Shown in pieces: positions 8,360 to 17,418 of a DNA stretch of 64,000 nucleotides (its first letter is position 1; each line of letters starts with the position of its first letter). Source of the DNA: Bradyrhizobium guangzhouense (GTDB taxonomy: Bacteria > Pseudomonadota > Alphaproteobacteria > Rhizobiales > Xanthobacteraceae); contig NZ_CP030053.1 in the NCBI RefSeq assembly GCF_004114955.1, positions 4,092,001 through 4,156,000 on the forward strand, in the 5' to 3' direction. The notes beneath the pieces were generated by a model, which was not told the DNA's origin, searched no databases, and was given only the letters and a program-made list of their open reading frames with translations. The translations under genes and the position numbers were made by a program.

Positions 8360-9415
8360 ATGCACCACAGCCAGATCAACAGCGACATCCGCAGGCTGAT
8401 TGCCGAAGGCACGGTGCTGCCGGCGCACCCGCTCGCGCTCACCGCCGAACGTCAGCTCGACAGACGCCATCAGCGCGCGCTGACGCGCTATTACATCGAC
8501 GCCGGCTCCGGCGGCCTTGCGGTCGGCGTCCATACCACGCAATTCGCGATCCGCGATGTCGGCCTCTACCGGCCCGTGCTCGAGCTTGCCGCCGAGACGG
8601 CAGCAAACTGGACCAAGCGACCGCTGGCGATGGTCGCGGGCCTTGCCGGTCCGACCCGGCAGGCGGTGGCCGAGGCCCGCACCGCGCGCGACATCGGCTA
8701 TCACGCCGGCCTGCTCAGCCTCGCCGCGATGAAGAGCGCCTCCGAGGACGAGATCATCGCGCATTGCACCGCGGTCGCCGCCGAAATCCCGCTGGTCGGC
8801 TTTTACCTCCAACCGGCGGTTGGCGGCGTCGTCCTGTCGAGCCGGTTCTGGCAGCGCTTTGCCTCGATCGACAATGTCATCGCCATCAAGATCGCGCCGT
8901 TCAACCGCTATCGGACGCTCGACGTGCTGCGCGGTGTCGCCGCCGCCGGCGCGCTCGACCGCGTCGCGCTCTACACCGGCAATGACGATCACATCCTGCT
9001 CGATCTGATGCTGCCGTTCGACCTTCGCGACCGGGGCGTCACCACGCGCACCTACTTCAAGGGCGGCCTGCTCGGCCATTGGTCGGTGTGGACCGCGAGC
9101 GCCGTCAAGCAGTTCGAGCGCTGCAAGCAGGCGCGGCACAAGGACAGCGTGCCGGCCGATTTGCTCGCGCTCGACGCCCGCGTCACCGATTGCAACAGCG
9201 CCTTCTTCGACGTCGCCAACAATTTTCACGGCTGCATTGCAGGCTGCCACGAGGTGCTGCGGCGTCAGGGCCTGATGCGGGGCCTGTGGTGCCTCGATCC
9301 GAACGAGAGCCTCAGCCCCGGCCAGATCGAGGAGATCGACCGCGTCACGCGCGAGCATTCCGATCTCAGCGACGATGCCTTCGTCGCCGCCAATTTGAGC
9401 AAATGGCTGGCATGA
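8360..9415 (+). CDS. Dihydrodipicolinate synthase family protein (DapA/NAL-like aldolase)
   Basis: This is a TIM-barrel class I aldolase-like protein of 351 residues, longer than typical DapA (about 290). The Schiff-base Lys is in AIKIAPF, in the position of the family GxK motif. The upstream Tyr lies in LVGFYLQPAVGG. The substrate-binding loop equivalent to GTTGE reads GVHTTQF, which differs from lysine-pathway DapA. An extra C-terminal region (from about residue 290) includes several Cys and a Trp. The gene starts 6 bp after the GNAT gene and overlaps the ATPase gene by ATGA. A catabolic aldolase or lyase acting on an imported keto-acid is likely, rather than lysine biosynthesis. Confidence 0.82.
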   Translation: MHHSQINSDIRRLIAEGTVLPAHPLALTAERQLDRRHQRALTRYYIDAGSGGLAVGVHTTQFAIRDVGLYRPVLELAAETAANWTKRPLAMVAGLAGPTRQAVAEARTARDIGYHAGLLSLAAMKSASEDEIIAHCTAVAAEIPLVGFYLQPAVGGVVLSSRFWQRFASIDNVIAIKIAPFNRYRTLDVLRGVAAAGALDRVALYTGNDDHILLDLMLPFDLRDRGVTTRTYFKGGLLGHWSVWTASAVKQFERCKQARHKDSVPADLLALDARVTDCNSAFFDVANNFHGCIAGCHEVLRRQGLMRGLWCLDPNESLSPGQIEEIDRVTREHSDLSDDAFVAANLSKWLA

Positions 9416-10185
9416 GCCCAACACCCTTCATCAGCCTGAAAGGCGTCCGGAAAGTCTATCGCAGCGGCGGCCGCGAATTCCTGGCAGTCTCGGACGTGAC
9501 GATGGACGTGCAGGAAGGTGAGCTGGTCTCGCTGGTCGGCCCGTCCGGCTGCGGCAAGACCACGGTGATGAAGATTCTGGCCGGCCTGCACGGCGCCGAC
9601 GGCGGCACGGTGAGTATCGGCAATGCCGAGAGCCCGTTCGATCCGAGCCGCGACATCGGCATGGTGTTCCAGCAGGCGCTGTTGTTGAAATGGCGCACCA
9701 TTCTGGACAACGTGCTGCTGCCGGCCGAGATCGTCGGCCTGCCGATGAAAGCGGCGCGTGAGCGGGCGCGCGACCTGCTCAAGCTGGTCGGCCTATCGGG
9801 CTATGAAGAGAAATATCCGCGCGAGCTCTCCGGCGGCATGCAGCAGCGCACTGCCATTGCACGCGCCTTCATCCACGATCCCAAGCTGATCCTGATGGAC
9901 GAGCCGTTCGGCGCGCTGGACGCATTGACGCGCGAGCAGATGAATCTGGAGATGCTGCGGATCTGGCGCGAGAGCGGCAAGACCATCATCTTCGTCACGC
10001 ATTCGATCCAGGAAGCCGTGTTCCTGTCCTCGCATTGCGCCGTGCTCACCGCGGGCCCCGCGAAGATGGCCGACTATTTCCCGATCGACCTGCCCTTCCC
10101 GCGCGACCTGCCGCTGAAGACGACGGATGCGTTCGGCGCCTATGCAAGGCGTATCTACGCGAAGCTCGGGTTGGGCGCGGCGTAG
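9412..10185 (+). CDS. ABC transporter ATP-binding protein (SsuB/TauB type)
   Basis: This 257-residue ATPase energises the importer encoded in the same cluster. Walker A is GPSGCGKTT, the Q-loop is FQQALLLKW, the signature is LSGGMQQRTAIARAF, Walker B is LILMDEPFGALD, and the H-loop is FVTHSIQEAV. This pattern is typical of nitrate/sulfonate/taurine importers. The start codon overlaps the stop of the DapA-like gene (ATGA), so it is the last gene of the operon. A strong palindrome follows 13 bp after the stop. Confidence 0.93.
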   Translation: MSPTPFISLKGVRKVYRSGGREFLAVSDVTMDVQEGELVSLVGPSGCGKTTVMKILAGLHGADGGTVSIGNAESPFDPSRDIGMVFQQALLLKWRTILDNVLLPAEIVGLPMKAARERARDLLKLVGLSGYEEKYPRELSGGMQQRTAIARAFIHDPKLILMDEPFGALDALTREQMNLEMLRIWRESGKTIIFVTHSIQEAVFLSSHCAVLTAGPAKMADYFPIDLPFPRDLPLKTTDAFGAYARRIYAKLGLGAA

Positions 10186-10198
10186 GCTGCTCCCCCTG

Positions 10199-10230
10199 CT
10201 GTCATTCCGGGGCGCGCCCCGGAATGACAG
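10199..10230. terminator. 32-bp perfect palindrome between convergent genes, probable bidirectional terminator
   Basis: A perfect 32-bp palindrome has the half CTGTCATTCCGGGGCG followed by its exact reverse complement. It lies 13 bp after the ATPase stop codon and ends one base before the stop codon of the convergent marR gene. There is no loop beyond the minimum and no T-tract. It may act as a transcription barrier for both strands or be a short REP-type repeat. Confidence 0.6.
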
Positions 10231-10231
10231 A

Positions 10232-10831
10232 TCAGCCGTCCTCGACAAAGATCGACAGGGCCTTGCGCAATTCCTTGTAGGCGCGCGGTCCGATCTTGGC
10301 GGCCAGCGCCTTGTCGCTCTCGGCCGCCGCTGGCTTCATCCGGGCGAGCAGCGCGATACCGGCCTCGGTCAGATAGAGCACGTAGTAGCGTCGGTTGACC
10401 GCCGAGGCGGTCCGCCGTACCAGGCCGCGGCTCTCCAGATGATCGACCAGCCTGCCGAGCCCTGCCCGCTCGATCGACAGCAGTTGCGCGACCGCGAGCT
10501 GGTTGACGCCCGGATTGGCGTCGATCACGCAGAGCACGGAAAACTGGGCGGGGCTGATCTCGAAGGCCGCCAGCTGCCGGCTGAACTCCTTGAAGATCCA
10601 GAGCTGCGCCCTGCGGATGCTGTAGCCCAACAGCTGCGTGAGGTCGCCAAGCGCCGGCGGCTTGGCCTTGAGTTTAACCTTGGCCTGCTTGGTGGCGGAC
10701 ACCGCGCGGGGCGCCGATCGCGACGGCTTTGCCACGCGTGCTATCCGCTGCGGTCCTGCGATCCGTTTCCTCACCCGTGCCTTGCCTGGCTGCATCGACC
10801 CGCATCTTTCGCAGAGCCGGTGCAGGCGCAT
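10232..10831 (-). CDS. MarR family transcriptional regulator
   Basis: This 199-residue regulator has an Arg/Lys/Ala-rich N-terminal tail (about 55 residues). The MarR winged helix follows: a dimerisation helix with TQLLGYSIRRAQLWIFKEF, the helix-turn-helix GVNQLAVAQLLSIERAGLGRLVDHLESRGLV, and the wing RRTASAVNRRYYVLYLTEAG. The tail is longer than in most MarR proteins, and a second in-frame ATG at 10795 would remove 12 residues; neither start has a strong ribosome-binding site. The gene is divergent from a tannase/feruloyl-esterase gene. A candidate operator over a TTGACA box lies between them, so it probably controls that esterase. Confidence 0.87.
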   Translation of the reverse strand: MRLHRLCERCGSMQPGKARVRKRIAGPQRIARVAKPSRSAPRAVSATKQAKVKLKAKPPALGDLTQLLGYSIRRAQLWIFKEFSRQLAAFEISPAQFSVLCVIDANPGVNQLAVAQLLSIERAGLGRLVDHLESRGLVRRTASAVNRRYYVLYLTEAGIALLARMKPAAAESDKALAAKIGPRAYKELRKALSIFVEDG

Positions 10832-10949
10832 CCGGCGGATTCGGACAGCAAGTCTAACGCAACGCGGCCGGATCGAGAAGCCGGGCGGGTTCCGTCCGCG
10901 CGCCTACAGCTTCTACGACAGGTTGCACGGCAATATCGCGTGATGCGTC

Positions 10950-10981
10950 ATGTTGACACGGCAACATCGCTCCCTTAAGCA
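10950..10981 (+). promoter_or_regulatory. Candidate promoter with overlapping inverted repeat upstream of the tannase-family gene
   Basis: The inverted repeat ATGTTGacacggCAACAT (10950-10967) overlaps a perfect TTGACA -35 hexamer at 10953-10958. A weak -10 candidate (TAAGCA at 10976-10981) follows with 17-bp spacing. An operator overlapping the -35 box suits repression by the divergent MarR protein. The rest of the 413-bp gap (10832-11244) has no supported gene and would form a long 5' leader of about 255 nt. Confidence 0.45.
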
Positions 10982-11244
10982 TCGTGAAAGTCCGCCGTCA
11001 TACGAGCGGGTTCAAGGGGAGCGAAATTCGGTGCCGTCATCAGGGGTGGACGCCGATCCGCATGCCGTCGTGCATCGCGGCGGAAAGTCTTTGCGCGCGG
11101 CCGATGCTGCGCTGGCGCCGACCATTGGCGCGAGAGCTTCTCTCCCAACAACACTGTCGCAGATCACGCCGCCACGCCTCACCGGCTGGCGGCGCGCCGG
11201 GCGCGTTCGTTCACGCAGCAATCATGAAACTGGGAGGACATGAC

Positions 11245-13101
11245 ATGAAACGACTTTTCCTGGCATCGACGATCATCGCCACATGGGCGTCTGTTGGCCC
11301 GCAGGCGACCGCACACGGGCTGCCGCCGAGCGGCGTCGCCCCGCGCGCGTCCTGCACCGCCCTCACCGGCCTCACGCTGCCGAACACCCAGATCCTGAGC
11401 GCGACGCAGAAGTCGGGCTATTGCAACGTGGTCGGCATCATCAACAAGCGCGTCTCGACGCAGGATCCAGATCACTTCACCTACGGCATCGGCTTTGCGC
11501 TCAACCTGCCCAACACCTGGCACGGCCGCTTCGAGATGATGGGCGGCGGCGGCACCGACGGCAGCCTCAATGCCGACCCGCAAGGCGCGGCCGGCGTCGA
11601 GGTCGGCCAGGGCTGGGCGGTCGCGGCCGATGACGGCGGCCACGAAGACAATCCGGCCAATGCGGTCGGCGGCTATCAGGACGACGACGCCAATGCCGGG
11701 GGCTCCGCGCATTTCGCCATCGATGCGCAGGCGCGCCGCGACTACGGCTACAACGGCATCGAGAAGACGGCGACGACGGCCAAGCAGATCATCTCCTATT
11801 TCTACGGCCTCGACACCGTCTATTCCTACATCATGGGCTGCTCGAACGGCGGCCGCGATGCGATGGTGGCGTCACAGCGCTCGCCCTGGCTGTTCGACGG
11901 CGTGATCTCGCAAAATCCCGGCTTCAACCTGCCGCAGGCCGCACTCGCCGAAGCCTGGAACGAGCAGGTGCTCGGCACGCTCGCAACCAGCAAGGACGTC
12001 AACGGCCAGCCGTTCATTCCCGATACCTTCCCGCAGCAGGACCTTCAGGTGGCATCCGCCGCGATCCTGAGCGCTTGCGATGCGCTGGACGGTCTCGTCG
12101 ACGGCATCATCGACAATTACCACGCCTGCACGGCGAAGAAGGTCTATCCGGCGCTCGCGAGCTACACTTGCGGCACCGGCTCGCACGGCAGCACGCCGCA
12201 TGGCGGCACCTGCCTCACCAGCGGCCAGGTCGATGGTCTGAAGAAGATCTACGCCGGACCGGTCAACTCCAGGGGCGAGCGGCTCTATTCGAACTGGTTC
12301 TGGGACGCCGGCATCTGGACGCCGCCCACCGCGCCCGGCGCGGGCTGGCAACTCTGGAACGTCGTCACTGCGCCGATACCCGGCGTCAACACAGCGATCA
12401 ACCTGACGCTTGGCGCCGGCGCGATCCCGATGATCTTCCAGACGCCGCCCGTGGTCACGCCGGTCAACGGGCCGACCGGTCAGGAAGCCTTCGTGTTCAA
12501 GTTCAACTTCGACACCGACGCGCCGAAGATCTTCACGAAGACCGCGGCCTATCCGGAGAGCTCGATGGATTTCATGGCAGCGGTCGCAACGGATCTACGT
12601 CCGTTCAAAGCGCGCGGCGGCAAGCTGATCATCTCGTCCTCCGTCAATGACGGCATCTTCTCGGGCGCCTCGATCGCCCGCTGGTACCGCCATATGAACC
12701 GGCGCATGGACAATCACGCGACCGATTTCGCGCGGCTGTTCATGGTGCCCAACATGGCGCATTGCGGCGGCGGCGCGGCCACCAACAACTTCGCCGGCAA
12801 CGAGCTCAAGGCGATCACCGACTGGGTCGAGAACGGCATCGCGCCGGACCGCATCGTCGCGGCCAACACCAACACCACCTCGCCCTACCCCGCCGGCGGC
12901 GTGTTCGATCCGCGCGTGGCCCAGAACTTCCCGACCGGCGGCACGCGGCCGCTCTGCGTCTATCCCAGAATCGCATCGTACAAGGGCAGCGGCCTGACCA
13001 GCGATGCCGCCAACTTTGCCTGCGTCGATCCCAACTTCGGCCGCGGCGGTGACCACGATTTCGACGACGATGACGACGGCCACGGAGGCGACCGGCATTA
13101 G
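11245..13101 (+). CDS. Tannase/feruloyl esterase family alpha/beta hydrolase, secreted
   Basis: This 618-residue secreted esterase starts at an ATG set by GGGAGGA seven bases upstream. A signal peptide ends near ATAHG. It carries the Cys-Ser and His-Cys parts of the family's CS-D-HC arrangement: the nucleophile Ser in IMGCSNGGRDAM, and the His-Cys in PNMAHCGGG near the end. A likely acid Asp lies in SSSVNDGIFSGAS. The family cleaves galloyl or hydroxycinnamoyl esters of plant phenolics. The C-terminus is an unusual low-complexity tail of Asp, His and Gly. The divergent MarR protein fits control by a phenolic ligand, but the substrate is inferred only from the family. Confidence 0.85.
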   Translation: MKRLFLASTIIATWASVGPQATAHGLPPSGVAPRASCTALTGLTLPNTQILSATQKSGYCNVVGIINKRVSTQDPDHFTYGIGFALNLPNTWHGRFEMMGGGGTDGSLNADPQGAAGVEVGQGWAVAADDGGHEDNPANAVGGYQDDDANAGGSAHFAIDAQARRDYGYNGIEKTATTAKQIISYFYGLDTVYSYIMGCSNGGRDAMVASQRSPWLFDGVISQNPGFNLPQAALAEAWNEQVLGTLATSKDVNGQPFIPDTFPQQDLQVASAAILSACDALDGLVDGIIDNYHACTAKKVYPALASYTCGTGSHGSTPHGGTCLTSGQVDGLKKIYAGPVNSRGERLYSNWFWDAGIWTPPTAPGAGWQLWNVVTAPIPGVNTAINLTLGAGAIPMIFQTPPVVTPVNGPTGQEAFVFKFNFDTDAPKIFTKTAAYPESSMDFMAAVATDLRPFKARGGKLIISSSVNDGIFSGASIARWYRHMNRRMDNHATDFARLFMVPNMAHCGGGAATNNFAGNELKAITDWVENGIAPDRIVAANTNTTSPYPAGGVFDPRVAQNFPTGGTRPLCVYPRIASYKGSGLTSDAANFACVDPNFGRGGDHDFDDDDDGHGGDRH

Positions 13102-13110
13102 GGGTCGTTG

Positions 13111-13243
13111 GTGCCCCGGACGCTGCGCAGCACGTAGTGATGCGCCGCTGAGCCGGGGCCCATCTCACCGCATACCCTGCGGCTTTCTGGATTCCGGCTC
13201 TGCGCCGCAACGCTCCCGCGCTGCGGCGCAGAGCCGGGACACG
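13111..13243. repeat. Dispersed intergenic palindromic repeat, copy B
   Basis: This 133-bp copy of the element at 3711-3845 sits between two convergent genes. It keeps the outer GTGCCCCGGACGCTGCGCAGCA-type arm and the GAGCCGGG inner arms. Its middle segment is different and the right arm is rearranged, so it is a diverged copy. Confidence 0.7.
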
Positions 13244-13270
13244 AGAGTGAGTGGAGATGATGCAATCCGC

Positions 13271-13528
13271 CTAGAGCAGCTTCGCGCTCACGAACAAGGC
13301 GCGCACCGCGTTCGTCGCCTGGACTGCGAGCATGGCGTTGCCGGAAGCGCCTTCCAGCGCCGCGACGGCCTCCTCATGCAGCGAGCGGAATTCCATCCAC
13401 TCGACCGATTTGAAGTTGGTGAGGAATTGATAGGCCTGGCCGACGGTCGCGATCGCCAGCGTGTCACCGTTCAGCTTGATCTTGAACGTCGTGCGCAGCG
13501 GGGTCTCGGAGCTTGCTGGATCACTCAT
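13271..13528 (-). CDS. DUF982-like small protein
   Basis: This 85-residue cytoplasmic protein resembles the rhizobial DUF982 family. It has an N-terminal beta region (TTFKIKLNGDTLAIATV), a helix with a Trp (AYQFLTNFKSVEWMEF), and the pattern HEEAVAALEGASGN followed by AVRALFVSAKLL. The family occurs in many copies in Rhizobiales and has no known function. It is convergent with the tannase-family gene and lies 66 bp after the DUF2778 gene start-to-stop run on the same strand. Confidence 0.75.
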   Translation of the reverse strand: MSDPASSETPLRTTFKIKLNGDTLAIATVGQAYQFLTNFKSVEWMEFRSLHEEAVAALEGASGNAMLAVQATNAVRALFVSAKLL

Positions 13529-13594
13529 GGGCTGCTTCTGGACGACAACGGCTTAACGAAGGGAAAACGGCAGCGCCGCTGCACCTGACAAATA

Positions 13595-14635
13595 TCAGGA
13601 GTCGGTGCTGGCGCGCTGCGAGGCGGTCGTCGCACCGCTCAGGCTCGGCACCACGACCAGGCGGTTGAACTCGCCGTTGTCATAGGCCTTGAGGAAGCGA
13701 TCATAGTCCTTGATCGAGACGCAACCGTTGGAATCGCCGCGCGGGCCGAGCATGTAGGTGTGGGTGAGCAGGCCGACGCGGCCGAGCGCGCTGGTGCCGT
13801 CAGTCGGCGTCATGCGCAGCGCCCGCACGCCGTGGAACAGCTTTTCGCGCGGCTTGAGGTCGTAGGTCGCAGGCGGGGTCGCGCCGACCATGCGCTGGTC
13901 GACATGATCAGGGTCGTCCATCAGCGCGCCCATGCCCGAATGGGCCTCGATCGCAACGCCACTCGGCAAATAGAGCGCCTTGGCCTTGATGTCATAGACC
14001 GCCGTGTGCGAATCGTAGCCAAGCGCAGCCAGATCCGGCGCCCTGCCCAACAGGCCGTCGCTGGGGGTCAAGGAGGCCAGCCTGATCTTGTCGGTGAATT
14101 TCTCGAAGAAGTTGCGGTTGTCGACCCGGGGATTGGCATCGGCATAGGCCTGGCTCGAAGCGATCTGAGCTGAGAAGTCGGCCTGCACCGGCCGCGAGCG
14201 CGGCATCGGGACGTTATCGGCGCGCTGCGACGGCTTTGCCGTCTCTTCGGTCGCGGCCTGATCGTTGTCGATCAAGGTCGAACGCCAGTCATCGCCCTGG
14301 AGCTTCTGGGCGAGCATCGCCTTGGCATCGCGCAGCTTGAGCTGGACCGCATTCAGGGCGGAGCGCTCCATCGTCCGCAGGCCAGGCTCGCGCGCGGGCG
14401 TGCTGTTGCCGGACAGCGAGGCGAAGCGATCGGCGAACGAGGGAGAATTGGCCGGCGGCAGCGCGGCCGTCACCAGCGAGCTCGAATCGCCCGAATTCGG
14501 AACGCCGATATCCGCGACCCACGCGGCGGCACCCAGCGCCAGCGCGATCGCAGCCATGGACAGCAATATCGTCTCGGCTCGCCCAATACGGCGGCGCGAC
14601 AACAGCCTGTCGGCGCGTACGCGGTCGGAAACCAT
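13595..14635 (-). CDS. DUF2778 domain protein, L,D-transpeptidase-like, single membrane anchor
   Basis: This 346-residue protein has one N-terminal membrane segment (ILLSMAAIALALGAAAWVA) after a basic cytoplasmic stretch. A Ser/Pro/Ala-rich linker and a C-terminal DUF2778 domain follow (from about residue 215). The domain has the conserved His in LLTHTYML and the catalytic-type motif GDSNGCVSIKDYDRFL with its Cys. These match the L,D-transpeptidase-like active site reported for DUF2778 proteins such as Tlde1. A peptidoglycan-modifying role in the periplasm is likely. The start at 14635 follows GGGGA and is preferred over an upstream in-frame ATG. No immunity or secretion genes are adjacent, so an effector role is not supported. 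Confidence 0.8.
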   Translation of the reverse strand: MVSDRVRADRLLSRRRIGRAETILLSMAAIALALGAAAWVADIGVPNSGDSSSLVTAALPPANSPSFADRFASLSGNSTPAREPGLRTMERSALNAVQLKLRDAKAMLAQKLQGDDWRSTLIDNDQAATEETAKPSQRADNVPMPRSRPVQADFSAQIASSQAYADANPRVDNRNFFEKFTDKIRLASLTPSDGLLGRAPDLAALGYDSHTAVYDIKAKALYLPSGVAIEAHSGMGALMDDPDHVDQRMVGATPPATYDLKPREKLFHGVRALRMTPTDGTSALGRVGLLTHTYMLGPRGDSNGCVSIKDYDRFLKAYDNGEFNRLVVVPSLSGATTASQRASTDS

Positions 14636-14757
14636 CAGATCCCCAAATCGACACCCCCGGGGGACCCAACCCCCACCCGGAGACTCTCTACCAGCTACCA
14701 CATTGGGAGCCAAAAGTTAGGCATAATCGCGGCCGGAAAGCCGTCCGGAGGTATCCA

Positions 14758-15195
14758 ATGACCGATCCTTTCGATCTAGAGCGCTTCCTGAGAGCCCAGG
14801 ACCCGGTTTTTCGCGCCGTTTTAACGGAGCTGGGCCAAGGCCGGAAGCAAAGCCACTGGATGTGGTTCGTCTTTCCGCAAATCGCAGGCCTCGGCTTCAG
14901 CGCCATGTCGCAGCGTTATGCGATCAGCTCGCGGGCGGAGGCCAAAGCCTATCTGGCCCACCCCGTCCTCGGCCCTCGCCTGGTCGAATGCACCCGCCTT
15001 GTCCTCGCTGTGCAGGGGCAAACCATCAATGCAATCCTTGGCGCGCCCGATGATGCCAAATTCCGCTCGTCGATGACGCTATTCGACGCCGTGTCCGACG
15101 ATCCCGTCTTCAACGAAGCGCTCGCCAGATATTTCGCCGGCAAGCGCGACGATGCGACGCTGGAAATCCTGGCAGCTCTCGATCGAAAGACCTAG
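14758..15195 (+). CDS. DUF1810 family protein
   Basis: This 145-residue cytoplasmic protein matches DUF1810. It opens with FDLERFLRAQDPVFRAVLTELGQGRKQSHWMWFVFPQI, the diagnostic stretch of the family. The ASSRAEAKAYL-like segment is followed by HPVLGPRLVECTRLVL and the C-terminal SSMTLFDAVSDDPVFNEALARYF. Its biochemical function is not established. It is a single gene divergent from the DUF2778 gene and followed by a chemoreceptor. Confidence 0.88.
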   Translation: MTDPFDLERFLRAQDPVFRAVLTELGQGRKQSHWMWFVFPQIAGLGFSAMSQRYAISSRAEAKAYLAHPVLGPRLVECTRLVLAVQGQTINAILGAPDDAKFRSSMTLFDAVSDDPVFNEALARYFAGKRDDATLEILAALDRKT

Positions 15196-15294
15196 CTGGC
15201 GCAGCTACGGCGCGAGCAACGTAAACCCGCGGTTAACAGGCTCCCTCTATTTTTCTCGGAGAAATCATTCCCCGCGCCAATTGCCGGACAGATC

Positions 15295-17376
15295 ATGAAA
15301 ATCGGTACGCTGCTGACCACCGCCATCGTCTCGCTCTCGACCGTCGGCGGCGGCCTCGCCGTCTATGTCGCCGTGACCAAATACCAGACGATCGAGCGGA
15401 TTACCGAGGCACAGGGCCGGCTCGCGATCGTCCGCGCCGTCAGCGACATCCCGCGCTATCTCAATCCCGAACGCGGCTTTTCCACCAACATCCTCTACGG
15501 GCCTGCAACCATCGATCCCGCGCAGCTCGCCGAGCAGGACAAGCTGCGCAAGCAGACCGATGGCGCCCGCGACAAGATGAATGCGCTACGCAAGGAGCTG
15601 CCTGCTTCCTTCGACGACGGCGCCACCATCGGCAGCAACATCGACGGCATCAATGCGAAGTTCACTGGCTTACGCGAGGCCATCGACAAAGCGTTGGCCG
15701 GTCCGGCCGATGCGCGCAAGGACGCGGCCAAGAAGATCGTCGCCGACAATGCCGTGCTCAACGGCGGGGTGACCGCACTGCTCAACGAGCAGGTCCGCCG
15801 CATGGCGATCCTCAACGGCGACGCCTACCGGCAAGCCAGCTACGCCAACATCGCCATGACTTTGCGCGACGTCGGCGGCTTCAACTCCAGCCTGCACAAG
15901 AACCTCGTCGGCGGCAAGAAACCGGCGACTGACGCCGAGAAGGCCGACATCAATCGCTCGCAGGGCCGCAACGACCAGATCGTGATGTCGCTGCAGGAGC
16001 TACGCGGCAATCCAGCCACCCCTGCGAATGTCGCCGCTGCGCTGGAGAAGTTCAATGCGGTCTATGTCGAGGAGTTCGGCCGCGAGCTCAAGCTCGTGAA
16101 GGACGGTGCCATCACCGGCAAGTACGAACACGATATGGACACCTACTTCGCCTCGACGCAACGCGGCCTCGGCACCATCATTGAGGTCCGCGACGCCTTC
16201 TACGACAATGCCGAGCAGGTTCTCGCCGGCGCCTCTGCCGCCGCGCGTACCAGTTTCACGATCGCACTGGTCGGCCTGCTCGCCGTGCTGATCGCAAGCG
16301 CCGGCCTCATCGTGACGGTCCGCCGCCGCGTCTGCGCCCCGATCGTCGGCCTGACGAGCCGGATGTCACGGCTTGCGGACGGCGAGCTTGCGGAAGACAT
16401 CCCCGGCGCCGACCGCTCCGACGAGATCGGCGCGATGGCCGCCGCCGTCCAGGTCTTCAAGGACAACATGATCCGGGCCGAAAGGCTCGCCGCCGAGAAG
16501 CAGGCCGAGAACGACGGCAAGATGCGCCGCGCCCAGGCGCTCGACGAATTGACCCGCGCCTTCGAAGCCAAGGTCACCGAGCTGGTCGGCGGCCTGTCGC
16601 AGGCGTCCTCGACCATGGAGAGCACCGCGCAGTCGATGACCTCGACGGCGGCCCAGACCAACAGCCAGGCCGCGGTCGTCGCCGCCGCCTCCGAGCAGAC
16701 CTCGACCAACGTGCAGACGGTCGCAAGCGCGACCGAAGAGCTGACCTCTTCGATCGCCGAGATCGGCCGCCAGGTCGCACAATCGACCGAGATCGCAGCC
16801 CGCGCCGTCGACAATGCCCGCCGTACCGGCGACACCGCGCGTACGCTAGCCGAGGGCGCGCAGAAGATCGGCGACGTCGTCACGCTGATCCAGAGCATCG
16901 CCGAGCAAACCAACCTGCTGGCACTCAACGCGACGATCGAGGCCGCCCGTGCCGGCGACGCCGGCCGCGGCTTTGCCGTCGTCGCCTCCGAAGTGAAATC
17001 GCTGGCCGGCCAGACCGCCAAGGCCACCACCGAGATCTCCGAGCAGATCACCGCGATCCAGACCGCCAGCGACGAGACCGTCGCCGCGATCCGCAATGTC
17101 GCCGACGTCATCGCCGAAATCGACCAGATCGGCACCGCGATTGCGGCCGCGATCGAGGAACAGGGCTCGGCGACCAAGGAGATCGCCCGCAGCGTGCAGG
17201 AAGCCGCGCGCGGCACCCAGGAGGTCAACACCAACATATCGGGCGTGCAGCGCGCCGCCGACCACACCGGTACGGCCGCAAGGGAAGTTCTCGGCGCCGC
17301 CGAACAGCTCTCGACGCAGTCGCGTGACCTCGCCGGCCAGTTCGATCGCTTCCTCGGCGAAGTCAGGGCGGCGTAG
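15295..17376 (+). CDS. Methyl-accepting chemotaxis protein
   Basis: This 693-residue chemoreceptor senses an unknown signal and controls CheA. An N-terminal membrane segment (residues about 5-28) is followed by a large helical periplasmic domain. Then come a second membrane segment (about 320-342), a HAMP domain ([24 protein letters not shown]) and the cytoplasmic coiled-coil signalling domain. The hairpin tip [18 protein letters not shown] (about 537-554) followed by [14 protein letters not shown] is intact. No C-terminal CheR-binding pentapeptide is visible. It is a single gene with no che genes nearby. Confidence 0.95.
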   Translation: MKIGTLLTTAIVSLSTVGGGLAVYVAVTKYQTIERITEAQGRLAIVRAVSDIPRYLNPERGFSTNILYGPATIDPAQLAEQDKLRKQTDGARDKMNALRKELPASFDDGATIGSNIDGINAKFTGLREAIDKALAGPADARKDAAKKIVADNAVLNGGVTALLNEQVRRMAILNGDAYRQASYANIAMTLRDVGGFNSSLHKNLVGGKKPATDAEKADINRSQGRNDQIVMSLQELRGNPATPANVAAALEKFNAVYVEEFGRELKLVKDGAITGKYEHDMDTYFASTQRGLGTIIEVRDAFYDNAEQVLAGASAAARTSFTIALVGLLAVLIASAGLIVTVRRRVCAPIVGLTSRMSRLADGELAEDIPGADRSDEIGAMAAAVQVFKDNMIRAERLAAEKQAENDGKMRRAQALDELTRAFEAKVTELVGGLSQASSTMESTAQSMTSTAAQTNSQAAVVAAASEQTSTNVQTVASATEELTSSIAEIGRQVAQSTEIAARAVDNARRTGDTARTLAEGAQKIGDVVTLIQSIAEQTNLLALNATIEAARAGDAGRGFAVVASEVKSLAGQTAKATTEISEQITAIQTASDETVAAIRNVADVIAEIDQIGTAIAAAIEEQGSATKEIARSVQEAARGTQEVNTNISGVQRAADHTGTAAREVLGAAEQLSTQSRDLAGQFDRFLGEVRAA

Positions 17377-17418
17377 GATCTGTCGCTGCGATGACACTCC
17401 CGTAGCCCGGATGGAGCC

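Noticed and set aside
10984..11244. In-frame N-terminal extension of the tannase gene from GTG 10984
   Set aside because: It would remove the signal peptide from the N-terminus and has no ribosome-binding site; ATG 11245 has both a GGGAGGA site and a signal peptide.
13595..14635. DUF2778 protein as a type VI secretion effector
   Set aside because: No T6SS gene, adaptor or immunity gene is nearby, and the protein has its own membrane anchor. A housekeeping envelope role is more likely.
17395..17418. Partial 'GTAGCCCGGATGG' repeat motif
   Set aside because: Only one arm is present and no pairing partner is visible; too short to call as a repeat.
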